A stretch of DNA of 64,000 nucleotides from Bacillus benzoevorans (GTDB taxonomy: Bacteria > Bacillota > Bacilli > Bacillales > Cytobacillaceae), in NCBI RefSeq assembly GCF_014207535.1, contig NZ_JACHGK010000014.1, positions 32,754 through 96,753 of the forward strand, given 5' to 3'. A model generated the notes under the pieces. The model did no database searches. It saw only the letters and a program-made list of their open reading frames with translations, and was not told the origin of the DNA. A program made the translations under genes and the position numbers. Positions 7,058 through 14,956 of the stretch are shown here, in pieces. The first letter of the stretch is position 1. Every line of letters begins with the position of its first letter.

Positions 7058-8290
7058 TTAAACTAGTGTTGGAACCTTGTCCGCCGCGATTGCTCCAGAC
7101 TTGTACATTTCTTCGATTTGTTCATCAGTGTAGCCAAGGGATTTAAGAATTTCTTCGTTATGCTCTCCCAAATGCGGTGCTCTATTACATGGCGGTGCTA
7201 CATTGGCAGAGAACTGTACTGGTGAGCAAGGGAAAGCTATTTCTTTACCGCTTTCAAATTTGAATTTAGTAAGGTTGCCATTTGCCCAGCCCTGCGGGTC
7301 TTTATGCACATCAGCAAAGTGTCTAACCTCTTCACAAGGTACATCATTAGCAGTAAACTGCTCAATCCAATATGCTCTGTCTTGGGATGCAAAAGCCTCA
7401 TCCAGTATGGCAACCATCTCAGGTCTGTGCTTCTTAACCTGTTCTAAAGTATTATAACGAGAATCATCAATAAGGTGATCAAGACCTAATACTTTACAAA
7501 CTGTTTGATAGAAACGTGCATATTCGATAACTGTAAGCATGAACCACTCGCCATCCTTACAACAATAAGAACTCATAAGCGGGTGATTCGGCTCTGTACG
7601 GGATTTCGGGAAAGCATCTCCATACTGAGTAGACAAAACCATCATTGCATAAGCCCAAGTAGCAGTACCAAGCAAGGAAACTGAAACTCTGTCACCTTCA
7701 CCTGTTTGACGCTGTTTAAATAGAGCACCTAAAATACCGGCAGCAAGGCCAAGGCTTAATGTATGGTCACCTGCACCAGATGGGGAATTATTTGGAGCAT
7801 AACCAGGTTGGGTAACATCCAAGAGAGCACCCGTTCTTGACCAGAAAGCTGTAATATCGAAGCCAGGTTTATTAGCTTCAGGTCCTTCAGCCCCCAAACC
7901 ATTAACATGAGCCCAAACTAACTTTGGAAACTTTGCATGTAATGATTCATAATCGAGTCCGAGCTTTTTCAGTGATTGTAATCGAGTGTTACTAATGAAT
8001 ACATCAGCTGTTTCAAGAAGCTTATGAAGCGCCTCCTTACCTTCAGGAGCTTTCAAATTAAGTGAAATGCCTTTTTTATTTGCATTCTCAAATTGGTAAA
8101 TCGGACTCTCTTCTCTAGTGTTAGGCATACCCATACTTACGCTATAGCCACGAATCGGATCTGGCCCGGGACCTTCAATTTTAATAACATCTGCACCCCA
8201 GTCAGCAAGTATACGCGCTGCAGCAGGAGCTGCGGCATAGTTTGCTAGTTCAACAACTTTGACTCCTTTTAACACAGTACCGAATTCCAT
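7058..8290 (-). CDS. Class III (CaiB/FldA-type) CoA-transferase
   Basis: This 410-residue enzyme would move CoA between carboxylic acids through an aspartyl-CoA intermediate. Family marks are the N-terminal GVKVVELANYAAAPAAARILADWGADVIKIE-type fold (about residues 9-39), ENANKKGISLNL, KLVWAHVNGLG and the active-site aspartate in SGAGDHT (D175). By eye it is closer to the FldA/HadA group of hydroxyacid and aryl-acrylate CoA-transferases (ENANKK, PGFD-TAFW) than to E. coli CaiB, so the acid may be a 2- or 3-hydroxy or unsaturated acid rather than carnitine. An AGGAGG site precedes the ATG, and a sigma-54 promoter lies about 140 bp upstream. Confidence 0.87.
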   Translation of the reverse strand: MEFGTVLKGVKVVELANYAAAPAAARILADWGADVIKIEGPGPDPIRGYSVSMGMPNTREESPIYQFENANKKGISLNLKAPEGKEALHKLLETADVFISNTRLQSLKKLGLDYESLHAKFPKLVWAHVNGLGAEGPEANKPGFDITAFWSRTGALLDVTQPGYAPNNSPSGAGDHTLSLGLAAGILGALFKQRQTGEGDRVSVSLLGTATWAYAMMVLSTQYGDAFPKSRTEPNHPLMSSYCCKDGEWFMLTVIEYARFYQTVCKVLGLDHLIDDSRYNTLEQVKKHRPEMVAILDEAFASQDRAYWIEQFTANDVPCEEVRHFADVHKDPQGWANGNLTKFKFESGKEIAFPCSPVQFSANVAPPCNRAPHLGEHNEEILKSLGYTDEQIEEMYKSGAIAADKVPTLV

Positions 8291-8430
8291 TTTTTGTACC
8301 TCCTAGTTTTTCTTATGATATTTACCCCAAGTATTGGAATAAAGTCAATAACCTTCAGAAAGGGAATGGCCTTTCTAAAATTCCTCCTTAGAAGGAGTAT
8401 GATTATCACCATCTCCCTTACTATCCATTT

Positions 8431-8448
8431 ATGCATTTTTCATACCAA
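8431..8448 (-). promoter_or_regulatory. Sigma-54 (-24/-12) promoter of the CoA-transferase operon
   Basis: The minus strand reads TTGGTATGAAAAATGCAT. GG and GC have the exact 11-bp offset, and the differences from TTGGCACG-N4-TTGC are the tolerated C-to-T changes and one A. Transcription would start near 8421 and give a leader of about 130 nt. Confidence 0.8.
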
Positions 8449-8641
8449 CTCGGTGCTTTTCATGTATTTTTTTTTGAACAATTAAGGACAAAAAGAATAA
8501 TGAATGGCTGTTATTCTATATATAAAGGAAACTTTTTATCGATGTGAAAAAACTTCAATGGCAAATAGATTGAGGCATCAGCAATGAAAAGGACCTGCCT
8601 TCAAAACAAATGACCGATCCAATTATTCATCTATTTTCATA

Positions 8642-8741
8642 GATACAAATATGTATCACTTTTTAATTAAAAGAACCTATCATGATTCAAATAAGTATCA
8701 CCAAAAATGATTAAACCCAGGATAATCATTTTTATTGATAC
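8642..8741. promoter_or_regulatory. Probable activator sites and long inverted repeat upstream of the CoA-transferase promoter
   Basis: GATACAAATATGTATC (8642-8657) is a dyad with 6-bp arms. GATTCAAATAAGTATC (8684-8699) is a weaker copy 42 bp away, about four helical turns. Both match the pair at 4358-4425. The second copy overlaps an imperfect inverted repeat with 19-bp arms (8695-8713 and 8723-8741). The sites lie about 200 bp upstream of the -24 element. Confidence 0.7.
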
Positions 8742-8864
8742 AAAACCAAATCAGTTACCTTCATTAGTTTAAGTTCCTTCAGACGGAAGTTTGGGGAACT
8801 TTTGGTATAATAATGAACCTACTGTTACTAAAGTCACTATCTGGACATGTAAAGTTAAATACCT

Positions 8865-8880
8865 TGTCATAAAAATGACA
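8865..8880. promoter_or_regulatory. 16-bp dyad upstream of the activator gene
   Basis: TGTCATAAAAATGACA is a perfect palindrome with 6-bp arms, about 240 bp before the activator start. Its sequence differs from the GATACA-type dyads, so it may bind a different protein or autoregulate the activator. Confidence 0.4.
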
Positions 8881-9121
8881 TCTTTACTATCATGGATGAA
8901 TCTCAATGTAAATTATAATAAACCTTGAATATTTTAATACATCAATAAGACCTCATAGATTAAACGAATAGATTTTCCAACTTGCATGTTGAAATAAAAC
9001 ATTTAATGAAACCGCTTCGAAATTCGGCTCTGATGAATACTCAATAGAATGAAAACGCATACGCAGATAAAATCAAGAAACTGCAAATGATTATTTTAAT
9101 ATCTTTTATGGGGGTTTTGAT

Positions 9122-10819
9122 ATGATATTAGAATCTGGTTACTCAGTACTAAATGGTTCCTTATTCAATAACTATAATGATGGAATTATTATTGTTAATG
9201 CTGAAGGATTCATAAAAGATATTAATCAGAAAGCATGTGAAATGCTTAGTATTTACAGAAGAGAAGTAATAAATGAATCTTTTAATAGAACTTTTCAAGA
9301 TTTACTGCAACTAGACAATCTTACAGATAACACCATTTACGTAAATGACTATTGTTTATCCGTTAAAGTGATTCCAACTCCATTTGGAACTAATATATTG
9401 TTAGAAAACAGGTCTTATATAGAAGAAATATCTAGTAATATTTTCGATAATAATATGAACAATATAGTTAAATTACTTAATTCATCTGACGATGGACTCT
9501 CAATAGTCGATAGGGATGGAATAATCATCCATGCGAATAAAACCCTGCTGCATAATCTAGAAATAGCTTCCAAAGAAGTCATCGGCAGGGTTTCAACGTC
9601 TCTTGTCAGTAATGGAATTATTAACGAGGTTACTTTTCGACACGTATTAAGAAATAAGAAAAAGGTCGATCTCAAACAAGTAGTCACTCGAAGAAAGAAT
9701 CGATTATTGACAACGGCGGTACCTATCCTTAGTCCTAAAGGAGAAATAGAGTATATTGTTTCAACAAGCAGGGATTTAAATCGAATGCAACAGATTTCCC
9801 GCACAGCAAACAAAACAACTCTTATCGCTCCTAAGCGCAGCACGAATGAAGTCGATGACTTTATCAAGATGTTAAGAAATGAAGGCAATGTTATTGAATC
9901 AAAATCAATGGTAGACGCTTTTATAAAAATTAAAAAAGTGAAGGATACTGAAGCACCTGTACTATTAATAGGAGAAACAGGAGCAGGAAAAGAAGTGTTC
10001 GCTAACACCCTTCATGAAAAGGGACTCCGCAAAAATAGGGCCTATATCAAGGTGAACTGTGGTGCAATCCCTTCAGAATTATTAGAATCTGAATTGTTTG
10101 GTTATGAAGACGGTGCCTTCACTGGAGCCAAAAAAGGAGGTAAAAAGGGATTATTTGAGCTGGCAAACGGCGGAACAATCTTTCTCGATGAAATTACCAC
10201 ATTATCCTTACCGCTCCAATCAAAACTTCTGCGTGTTTTGCAAGAACATGAAATCATGCGAATTGGGGGAGCTAAGACAATAAAGATTGATACCCGGATC
10301 ATTGCTGCAGCTAATGATCTCGATAAAAAACTAAAAAATGGGGAATTCCGGGAGGATTTATATTACAGGTTGAATGTGGTTCAAATTAAAATCCCGCCTC
10401 TGCGTGATAGACCTGAAGATATAGCCCAGTTAGTAACTCAATATACAACTAGGCTAAATTTAAAATACAACAAAAATGTATCTTTTTCTTCCAGTGCGAT
10501 GGCTCTGCTTAATCTTTATACATGGCCCGGGAATGTAAGAGAATTGATAAATGTGATTGAAAAATGTGTGATCTTATCTAATAAAAATATTGTGGACACG
10601 AGCGATCTCCCTGAAGAGATTAATTCTGATGTAGTAGATAATGGAGAAGAGTTGGAAGGTTTAAAAGAGGTATTATATAAAACAGAAAAGGCATTAATAG
10701 AAAAATCTATGCTCTATTATGGAAGCACACGAAAAGCGGCCAAAGCATTAGGCGTGAGTCAGCCAACAATCGTACGAAAACTGCAGCAGTATGCCGATTC
10801 CAGCGAAATCACTAAATAG
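9122..10819 (+). CDS. Sigma-54-dependent transcriptional activator with two PAS-like domains
   Basis: A bacterial enhancer-binding protein of 565 residues. Residues about 14-95 and 112-220 look like PAS sensor domains. The AAA+ domain has Walker A GETGAGKE (284-291), the sigma-54-contacting loop GAFTGA (331-336) and Walker B GTIFLDE (351-357), with the R-finger region near REDLYYRLNVV. The C-terminal helix-turn-helix is STRKAAKALGVSQPTIVRKL (535-554). The intact GAFTGA loop means it should open sigma-54 promoters. It is divergent from the CoA-transferase operon, and the two -24/-12 promoters of that block are its obvious targets. The ligand or redox signal sensed by the PAS domains is unknown. 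Confidence 0.93.
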   Translation: MILESGYSVLNGSLFNNYNDGIIIVNAEGFIKDINQKACEMLSIYRREVINESFNRTFQDLLQLDNLTDNTIYVNDYCLSVKVIPTPFGTNILLENRSYIEEISSNIFDNNMNNIVKLLNSSDDGLSIVDRDGIIIHANKTLLHNLEIASKEVIGRVSTSLVSNGIINEVTFRHVLRNKKKVDLKQVVTRRKNRLLTTAVPILSPKGEIEYIVSTSRDLNRMQQISRTANKTTLIAPKRSTNEVDDFIKMLRNEGNVIESKSMVDAFIKIKKVKDTEAPVLLIGETGAGKEVFANTLHEKGLRKNRAYIKVNCGAIPSELLESELFGYEDGAFTGAKKGGKKGLFELANGGTIFLDEITTLSLPLQSKLLRVLQEHEIMRIGGAKTIKIDTRIIAAANDLDKKLKNGEFREDLYYRLNVVQIKIPPLRDRPEDIAQLVTQYTTRLNLKYNKNVSFSSSAMALLNLYTWPGNVRELINVIEKCVILSNKNIVDTSDLPEEINSDVVDNGEELEGLKEVLYKTEKALIEKSMLYYGSTRKAAKALGVSQPTIVRKLQQYADSSEITK

Positions 10820-10952
10820 GATCCCTCTATCTAACAGATAAATTCTATTTAGTGTTTAGAGAACTTGTTAAACCCCATGACTTCATGCCATTGATTGTTG
10901 TTCTTGAATCGTTGAAGCCACCCGCTTGAATTTGATAACTTAATTATAAAAC

Positions 10953-11000
10953 AAAAAAGGAGGGATTCCCCAAGGTAAATGGGGGATCCTTCCTTTTTTT
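10953..11000. terminator. Bidirectional terminator between activator and MFS gene
   Basis: An A-rich run, arms AAGGAGGGATTCCCC and GGGGATCCTTCCTT around a 10-nt loop, then a T-run. It works for both convergent genes. Confidence 0.85.
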
Positions 11001-11060
11001 GCTTAAAGGGACTTTTTCAGTGCCTCTATTGATGAGAGCTGTTTTTCGTATCCTATCTAT

Positions 11061-12413
11061 TTAATGTGCTTTCGTTTCTAAAGCTTGTCCAGCAGTGGTG
11101 ATCACTTTTTCCCCTTGTTTGTTCGCTGTGAAAACAGCCAAGGCCGCGATGATTCCCGGAATACCAAATATCATGAAGTTCATTTGTACTGTTAACTGGG
11201 AAGCTAGTAATATACCGCCGATGGCTGGTCCCAGGATGCCGCCAATTCTACCTACTCCTAATGCCCATCCGAGCGCTGTTGAACGCATGGTTACAGGATA
11301 AAATTGAGAAGTATAGGAATGGGTAAGGTTTTGTGTTCCAACGGTTGCCGCTCCTGCAATGGCTACAATGATGTATAATACAGCCATATTCATCGCATTT
11401 CCAAATCCAAGGCTCGTAATCGAAACAAATGCCAGCAGGAAAAAGATAATAAGCGCCCGCCCAACGCCCCAGTGATCGGCTGCCCATCCCATTAGAATTG
11501 CCCCGACTGTAGCGCCAACATTTAATGCCAGCAGAAAGCTTAAACTTGAACCAAGAGGAAATCCTGCTTCATTCATAAATTTAGGCAGCCATGTATTCAG
11601 ACCATAGAGCATAAGCAGTGACGACGCATAGGTTAACCAAATCATCACGGTTAAAAGAGCCCTTTTTTCCGTAAATAAATTTTGAACCGGTGATGAAGCT
11701 TCTTTCGGTTCATTTAAGACAAAAATCTCATTTTCAGCCGGTTTATAGGCCGGATTTAACTTAACAAGAATTTTCTGTATCCCTTTATCATCATTTTTAG
11801 TTATTAACGTGCCGACTGAATCTGGTAATGACTTTATTAGGAAAGGTACGAATAGTAATGGAAGGGTGCCAAAGAAGAAAACGGACTCCCAGCCAAAATT
11901 TGCAATAAGAATCATACTTAGAAAGGCAGCGACAACCCCTCCGACGGAATATCCAGCCATAATTGAAGCAATCATCCGGCTGCGTAATCCTTTAGGGGAG
12001 TACTCACTAATCAAACCAATGACATTCGGCATCATGCCGCCTAATCCTAACCCGGTAATAAAGCGGAATAAACCAAACATTTTCGGAGTTGGTGCTAATC
12101 CCGACAGCAGCATAAACAAACTGAAAATGGAAACACAAATTAAGATGATCTTTTTTCGTCCTAATTTATCCGCTAGTGTTCCAAAAATAAATGCCCCGAA
12201 CATCATGCCAAATAACGCATAACTCCCAAACATTCCGGCCTCAACAGAAGAAATCTTCCATTCTTCCATAAGAGTCGGAACAACTGCTCCATAGATGACT
12301 AAATCAAAGCCATCAAACAACATTAAGAGTGCGCCCCAGAAAAGCAGCATTCCATGAAACTTATTAAACTTTGTTTGTTCAACCAATTGTTCGGCATTTG
12401 TTGTGACCTGCAT
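11061..12413 (-). CDS. MFS transporter, aromatic acid:H+ symporter type
   Basis: A 12-helix major-facilitator protein of 450 residues, N-terminus in the cytoplasm. The first helix carries DGFDLVIYGAVVPTLM (about residues 34-49), the signature of the aromatic-acid symporters (PcaK/BenK/MhpT group). The loop ADKLGRKK between helices 2 and 3 is the usual MFS motif. It would import an aromatic or related carboxylate. A GGGGGA ribosome site precedes the ATG. It is convergent with the sigma-54 activator and has no visible sigma-54 promoter, so it may belong to neither neighbouring block, although the window also holds an aromatic meta-cleavage cluster at 52-56 kb. Confidence 0.82.
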   Translation of the reverse strand: MQVTTNAEQLVEQTKFNKFHGMLLFWGALLMLFDGFDLVIYGAVVPTLMEEWKISSVEAGMFGSYALFGMMFGAFIFGTLADKLGRKKIILICVSIFSLFMLLSGLAPTPKMFGLFRFITGLGLGGMMPNVIGLISEYSPKGLRSRMIASIMAGYSVGGVVAAFLSMILIANFGWESVFFFGTLPLLFVPFLIKSLPDSVGTLITKNDDKGIQKILVKLNPAYKPAENEIFVLNEPKEASSPVQNLFTEKRALLTVMIWLTYASSLLMLYGLNTWLPKFMNEAGFPLGSSLSFLLALNVGATVGAILMGWAADHWGVGRALIIFFLLAFVSITSLGFGNAMNMAVLYIIVAIAGAATVGTQNLTHSYTSQFYPVTMRSTALGWALGVGRIGGILGPAIGGILLASQLTVQMNFMIFGIPGIIAALAVFTANKQGEKVITTAGQALETKAH

Positions 12414-12871
12414 GTTTTCTCCCCCTTAGCTTTATCCTCTAAATCAAACTTTTCGATCTGCTGAAATTGTTTTTCATATCCCTACATCAATTTGCGATAG
12501 CAGTATAATAGTTTGTGACCATTATCATACTATTTATAGTATTAAATAACTTTTGATTTAGTAAATGGTATCTTTCCACTTTTCCCATTTTTATATATAA
12601 TCTGAATTCCATCAGCAAAACAATAGTGACCCTTTGGCCACTATGAGGAATATTTGTGACAAATATGTGACCCAAACTGCTTATTTTATACATTATCATC
12701 TTTTATCATTTGCTGAACAGGGCATTTTGTAATATTTAGAAAAATAATAATAGTGAAATAACTAGAATTCTCCATCAGTATAATAATAGATAAGCACTGA
12801 TGTTTTGCAAGAAGATTAAATTCATATGGCTGATCGGCGAAAGAATTACTATTCTGGGCAACAGAAATAAT
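12414..12871. other. Intergenic region, nothing firm
   Basis: AT-rich spacer of about 460 bp upstream of the MFS gene. It has scattered GTGAC direct repeats (around 12518, 12629, 12656 and 12668) that could be operator half-sites. No credible gene or RNA structure was found. Confidence 0.5.
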
Positions 12872-12902
12872 AAAGCCTAAATCTCTATAAGATTTAGGCT
12901 TC
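12872..12902 (-). terminator. Terminator of the membrane sensor-like gene
   Basis: AAGCCTAAATCT and AGATTTAGGCTT pair perfectly around 5 nt, followed on the minus strand by a T-rich stretch. Confidence 0.8.
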
Positions 12903-12923
12903 TAAAAAAGTCTACAAGCTGCT

Positions 12924-13613
12924 CTACAATTTCCGAACATCAAAGTTTTCGGCTGTTTTTGAAAAAACTGCTGCTCCTTTTAGGGGCAGGTATTTTTTAA
13001 ATAGAAGGATGGCGCCGCTGATGCTGACTGCAGCGAGTATCAGCGACATGATGCCGATAAGGATATGGGATGATTTTTCAGCGGACATGACTTCTTGTTC
13101 CAGCTTCTGAATGGTGTGCTTTTGCGCAGCAATTTGCTTTTGATAGCCCGCTTGTATGTCATTTATTTGCGCATAAGCAGCTTCCACTTTTTGCGCATAT
13201 TCTTCCCCTTTTGCCCCTTCTTCGGCCGCATTCATGATCTCTTTTTCGGCAAAAACGAACCACTCTTTGTTTTTTGTCAGAAGGATATTTAATTCTTCCG
13301 CAGCGGTTAATTTTTCCACATCTTCCATATGGTAAACCATTATCGCCGCCTGCTTTTGGAATTGTTTCTTGTCTAACTCATCTCCGTTACTTCCCAAGAA
13401 TCCTTGCAGGGTCCCCTCTCCAGCTTTCCCTGCTGCAGCCAGCCCTTTTTCGGCAATGAGCAAGGGCATTTCTTTTTCAGCTATTTGCTCCACTTTTTTC
13501 TCGGCGGCATGAACGGCGGCATAATCATATACCCCTAAAGCAACCGTGAAGAAAATAGCTGTGAGAAATCCAAGCCATCTATTTATTTTAAAAAAACTTT
13601 TTCGAAATTTCAT
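12924..13613 (-). CDS. Orphan chemoreceptor-like sensor protein (two TM helices, no signalling domain)
   Basis: I do not recognise a named family. The protein of about 229 residues has a transmembrane helix near residues 10-29, an extracytoplasmic helical region of about 155 residues rich in Ala, Glu and Lys, a second helix near 185-205 and a tail of about 20 residues. This is the layout of the four-helix-bundle sensor half of a methyl-accepting chemotaxis protein or histidine kinase, ending where HAMP would begin. No HAMP or methyl-accepting domain follows in any frame that I can see. The ATG at 13613 has a GGAG site 11 nt upstream; earlier starts crowd it. It could be a decayed receptor or a real membrane-anchored helical protein. 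Confidence 0.6.
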   Translation of the reverse strand: MKFRKSFFKINRWLGFLTAIFFTVALGVYDYAAVHAAEKKVEQIAEKEMPLLIAEKGLAAAGKAGEGTLQGFLGSNGDELDKKQFQKQAAIMVYHMEDVEKLTAAEELNILLTKNKEWFVFAEKEIMNAAEEGAKGEEYAQKVEAAYAQINDIQAGYQKQIAAQKHTIQKLEQEVMSAEKSSHILIGIMSLILAAVSISGAILLFKKYLPLKGAAVFSKTAENFDVRKL

Positions 13614-14019
13614 TTCAATCATCACTCCGAAATGTCATGTTTTTAGTTCCTTCATACTACTTCAAGAAATTAGTATAGTTAAAAATGAAAACTTTGGCTA
13701 TGATCTCAGTCAATAAAATAGGGGAATTTACTCATTCTTAACGTTTCCTTTACTATTTTGTAATGTAAAGCAAACGCTGATTGATTCATATGAGAATATT
13801 CGATGGCGGGACTGCTTGCGGATGGTGTTGCAGATAAAAATGTTTGCAGAATATTGGAATGTGGAATGAAAATAAAATAGGGACGAAAACTATAGGAATG
13901 AATATGGGATGAAAAAACGGAGCAGATTTAGCAGAGGGCAAAATAGGTCTTTATAATCATTATACACCCATGCAAAATTCCCACAAACCCCTTCGAACTA
14001 TTTTTCGAAAAAAATACGA
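13614..14019. other. Intergenic region, nothing seen
   Basis: About 400 bp between two minus-strand genes. No open reading frame with a ribosome site, no strong hairpin and no recognisable repeat. Confidence 0.5.
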
Positions 14020-14040
14020 GGTGTCACTGTGACACCTCAT
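14020..14040 (-). terminator. GTCAC/GTGAC palindrome overlapping the TetR stop codon
   Basis: GAGGTGTCAC and GTGACACCTC form a near-perfect stem that contains the TGA of the TetR gene. Similar GTCAC-N-GTGAC stems follow several other genes here (23320, 24327, 25323, 33349). Confidence 0.65.
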
Positions 14041-14854
14041 ATTTTTGATAGAGGCTGGCGGTCCATTTCGTGTGGGGGCTGCTGCTTAAATTTTTGAGCA
14101 GGCCTTGGATGATGGCTGGGCTTAAAGCAGCACCTCTCAGATGTCCTGTAAGCAGCTCCAGTGATTCCAGCAGGATCGGATCGTCGATTTCATTTATTTT
14201 TCGCATCAGGACTTCCATTAGTTGTTCTTTTGTTGGAGCGATCCTTTCATGCACGGACATCGCGAAGAACTCCGGTGCTAATACGGGAATGGCAGCGTGC
14301 CGGGCGAGAATTTCTGTTTTTTCCACCAATGCCGTACATAGTTCATGTAAATCAACAGATGCGTGATCAATGAAAAATAATTCACCGTAATTTTTTACAA
14401 AGCCCTGAATGACAAAGACCAGATCAGCGCGCATCTTACTATTGGTTTGCGGAAATTGCCGTTCGATGATCGAAAAGACCACTTTCGTTAAGTGGGCATG
14501 ATACACCAAAATTCGTTCAATCAATTCAGGGTTAAACATCGCAGATAGCTCCTTGATAAAAAGCTTTGCAAAATCAGCATGTCTTTCATACGCACGAAAG
14601 AACACGAAATAATATTGATATAATAGATCGCCAGCATGCTGATCGTCATTGACTGCACGTTCAATCTCAGCGGCAATAGTACTCATAAAATGGTCGATAA
14701 TACTTAAAATCAATTCATCCTTCGATTTAAAAGAAAGGTAAAATGCCCCTTTTGAAATGCCGCATTTTTCTGTTATTTGCTGAATGGATGTGGCTTCAAA
14801 GCCATTTTTCGCAAATAACTCCAGCGCCTTCTCCATAATCATTTGTTTTTTCAC
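14024..14854 (-). CDS. TetR-family repressor, probable regulator of the RND pump
   Basis: A repressor of 276 residues (GTG start, GGAGTG site). The N-terminal helix-turn-helix is typical of TetR: EKALELFAKNGFEATSIQQITEKCGISKGAFYLSFKSKDEL-like, residues about 8-48. The rest is a helical ligand domain longer than the usual 190-200 residues. It is divergent from a SwrC-like RND pump, the same arrangement as yerO-yerP(swrC) in Bacillus subtilis. A dyad ATGACT-GATT-AGTCAT sits in the pump promoter between -35 and -10, a likely binding site. It should repress the pump until a hydrophobic compound or surfactant binds; the ligand is unknown. Confidence 0.85.
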   Translation of the reverse strand: MKKQMIMEKALELFAKNGFEATSIQQITEKCGISKGAFYLSFKSKDELILSIIDHFMSTIAAEIERAVNDDQHAGDLLYQYYFVFFRAYERHADFAKLFIKELSAMFNPELIERILVYHAHLTKVVFSIIERQFPQTNSKMRADLVFVIQGFVKNYGELFFIDHASVDLHELCTALVEKTEILARHAAIPVLAPEFFAMSVHERIAPTKEQLMEVLMRKINEIDDPILLESLELLTGHLRGAALSPAIIQGLLKNLSSSPHTKWTASLYQKYEVSQ

Positions 14855-14885
14855 GAATCCAAGTCACTCCACTCTTATCCTTTGT

Positions 14886-14914
14886 TTGACACATGACTGA
14901 TTAGTCATTAGTAT
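14886..14914 (+). promoter_or_regulatory. Sigma-A promoter with embedded TetR-type operator
   Basis: TTGACA (14886-14891), 17-bp spacer, TAGTAT (14909-14914). The spacer holds the palindrome ATGACTGATTAGTCAT (14893-14908), so a bound repressor would block RNA polymerase directly. Confidence 0.7.
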
Positions 14915-14956
14915 AGGTAATTGAATGGTACAAGTCAATTAAGGGCGGGTGTAATA

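Noticed and set aside
1..8290. Direct naming of the block as the carnitine operon caiABD-fix
   Set aside because: CaiT, CaiC and CaiE are missing, the transporter is GntP-type and the CoA-transferase resembles FldA/HadA more; the substrate is left open.
9415..10008. 197-residue minus-strand frame inside the sigma-54 activator gene
   Set aside because: It is a shadow of the activator coding sequence, without ribosome site or family features.
12487..12699. 70-residue minus-strand reading frame upstream of the MFS gene
   Set aside because: No ribosome site, AT-driven composition and no recognisable protein features.
14921..14956. Earlier TTG start of the RND pump
   Set aside because: It coincides with the predicted transcription start and has no ribosome site; GTG at 14957 does.
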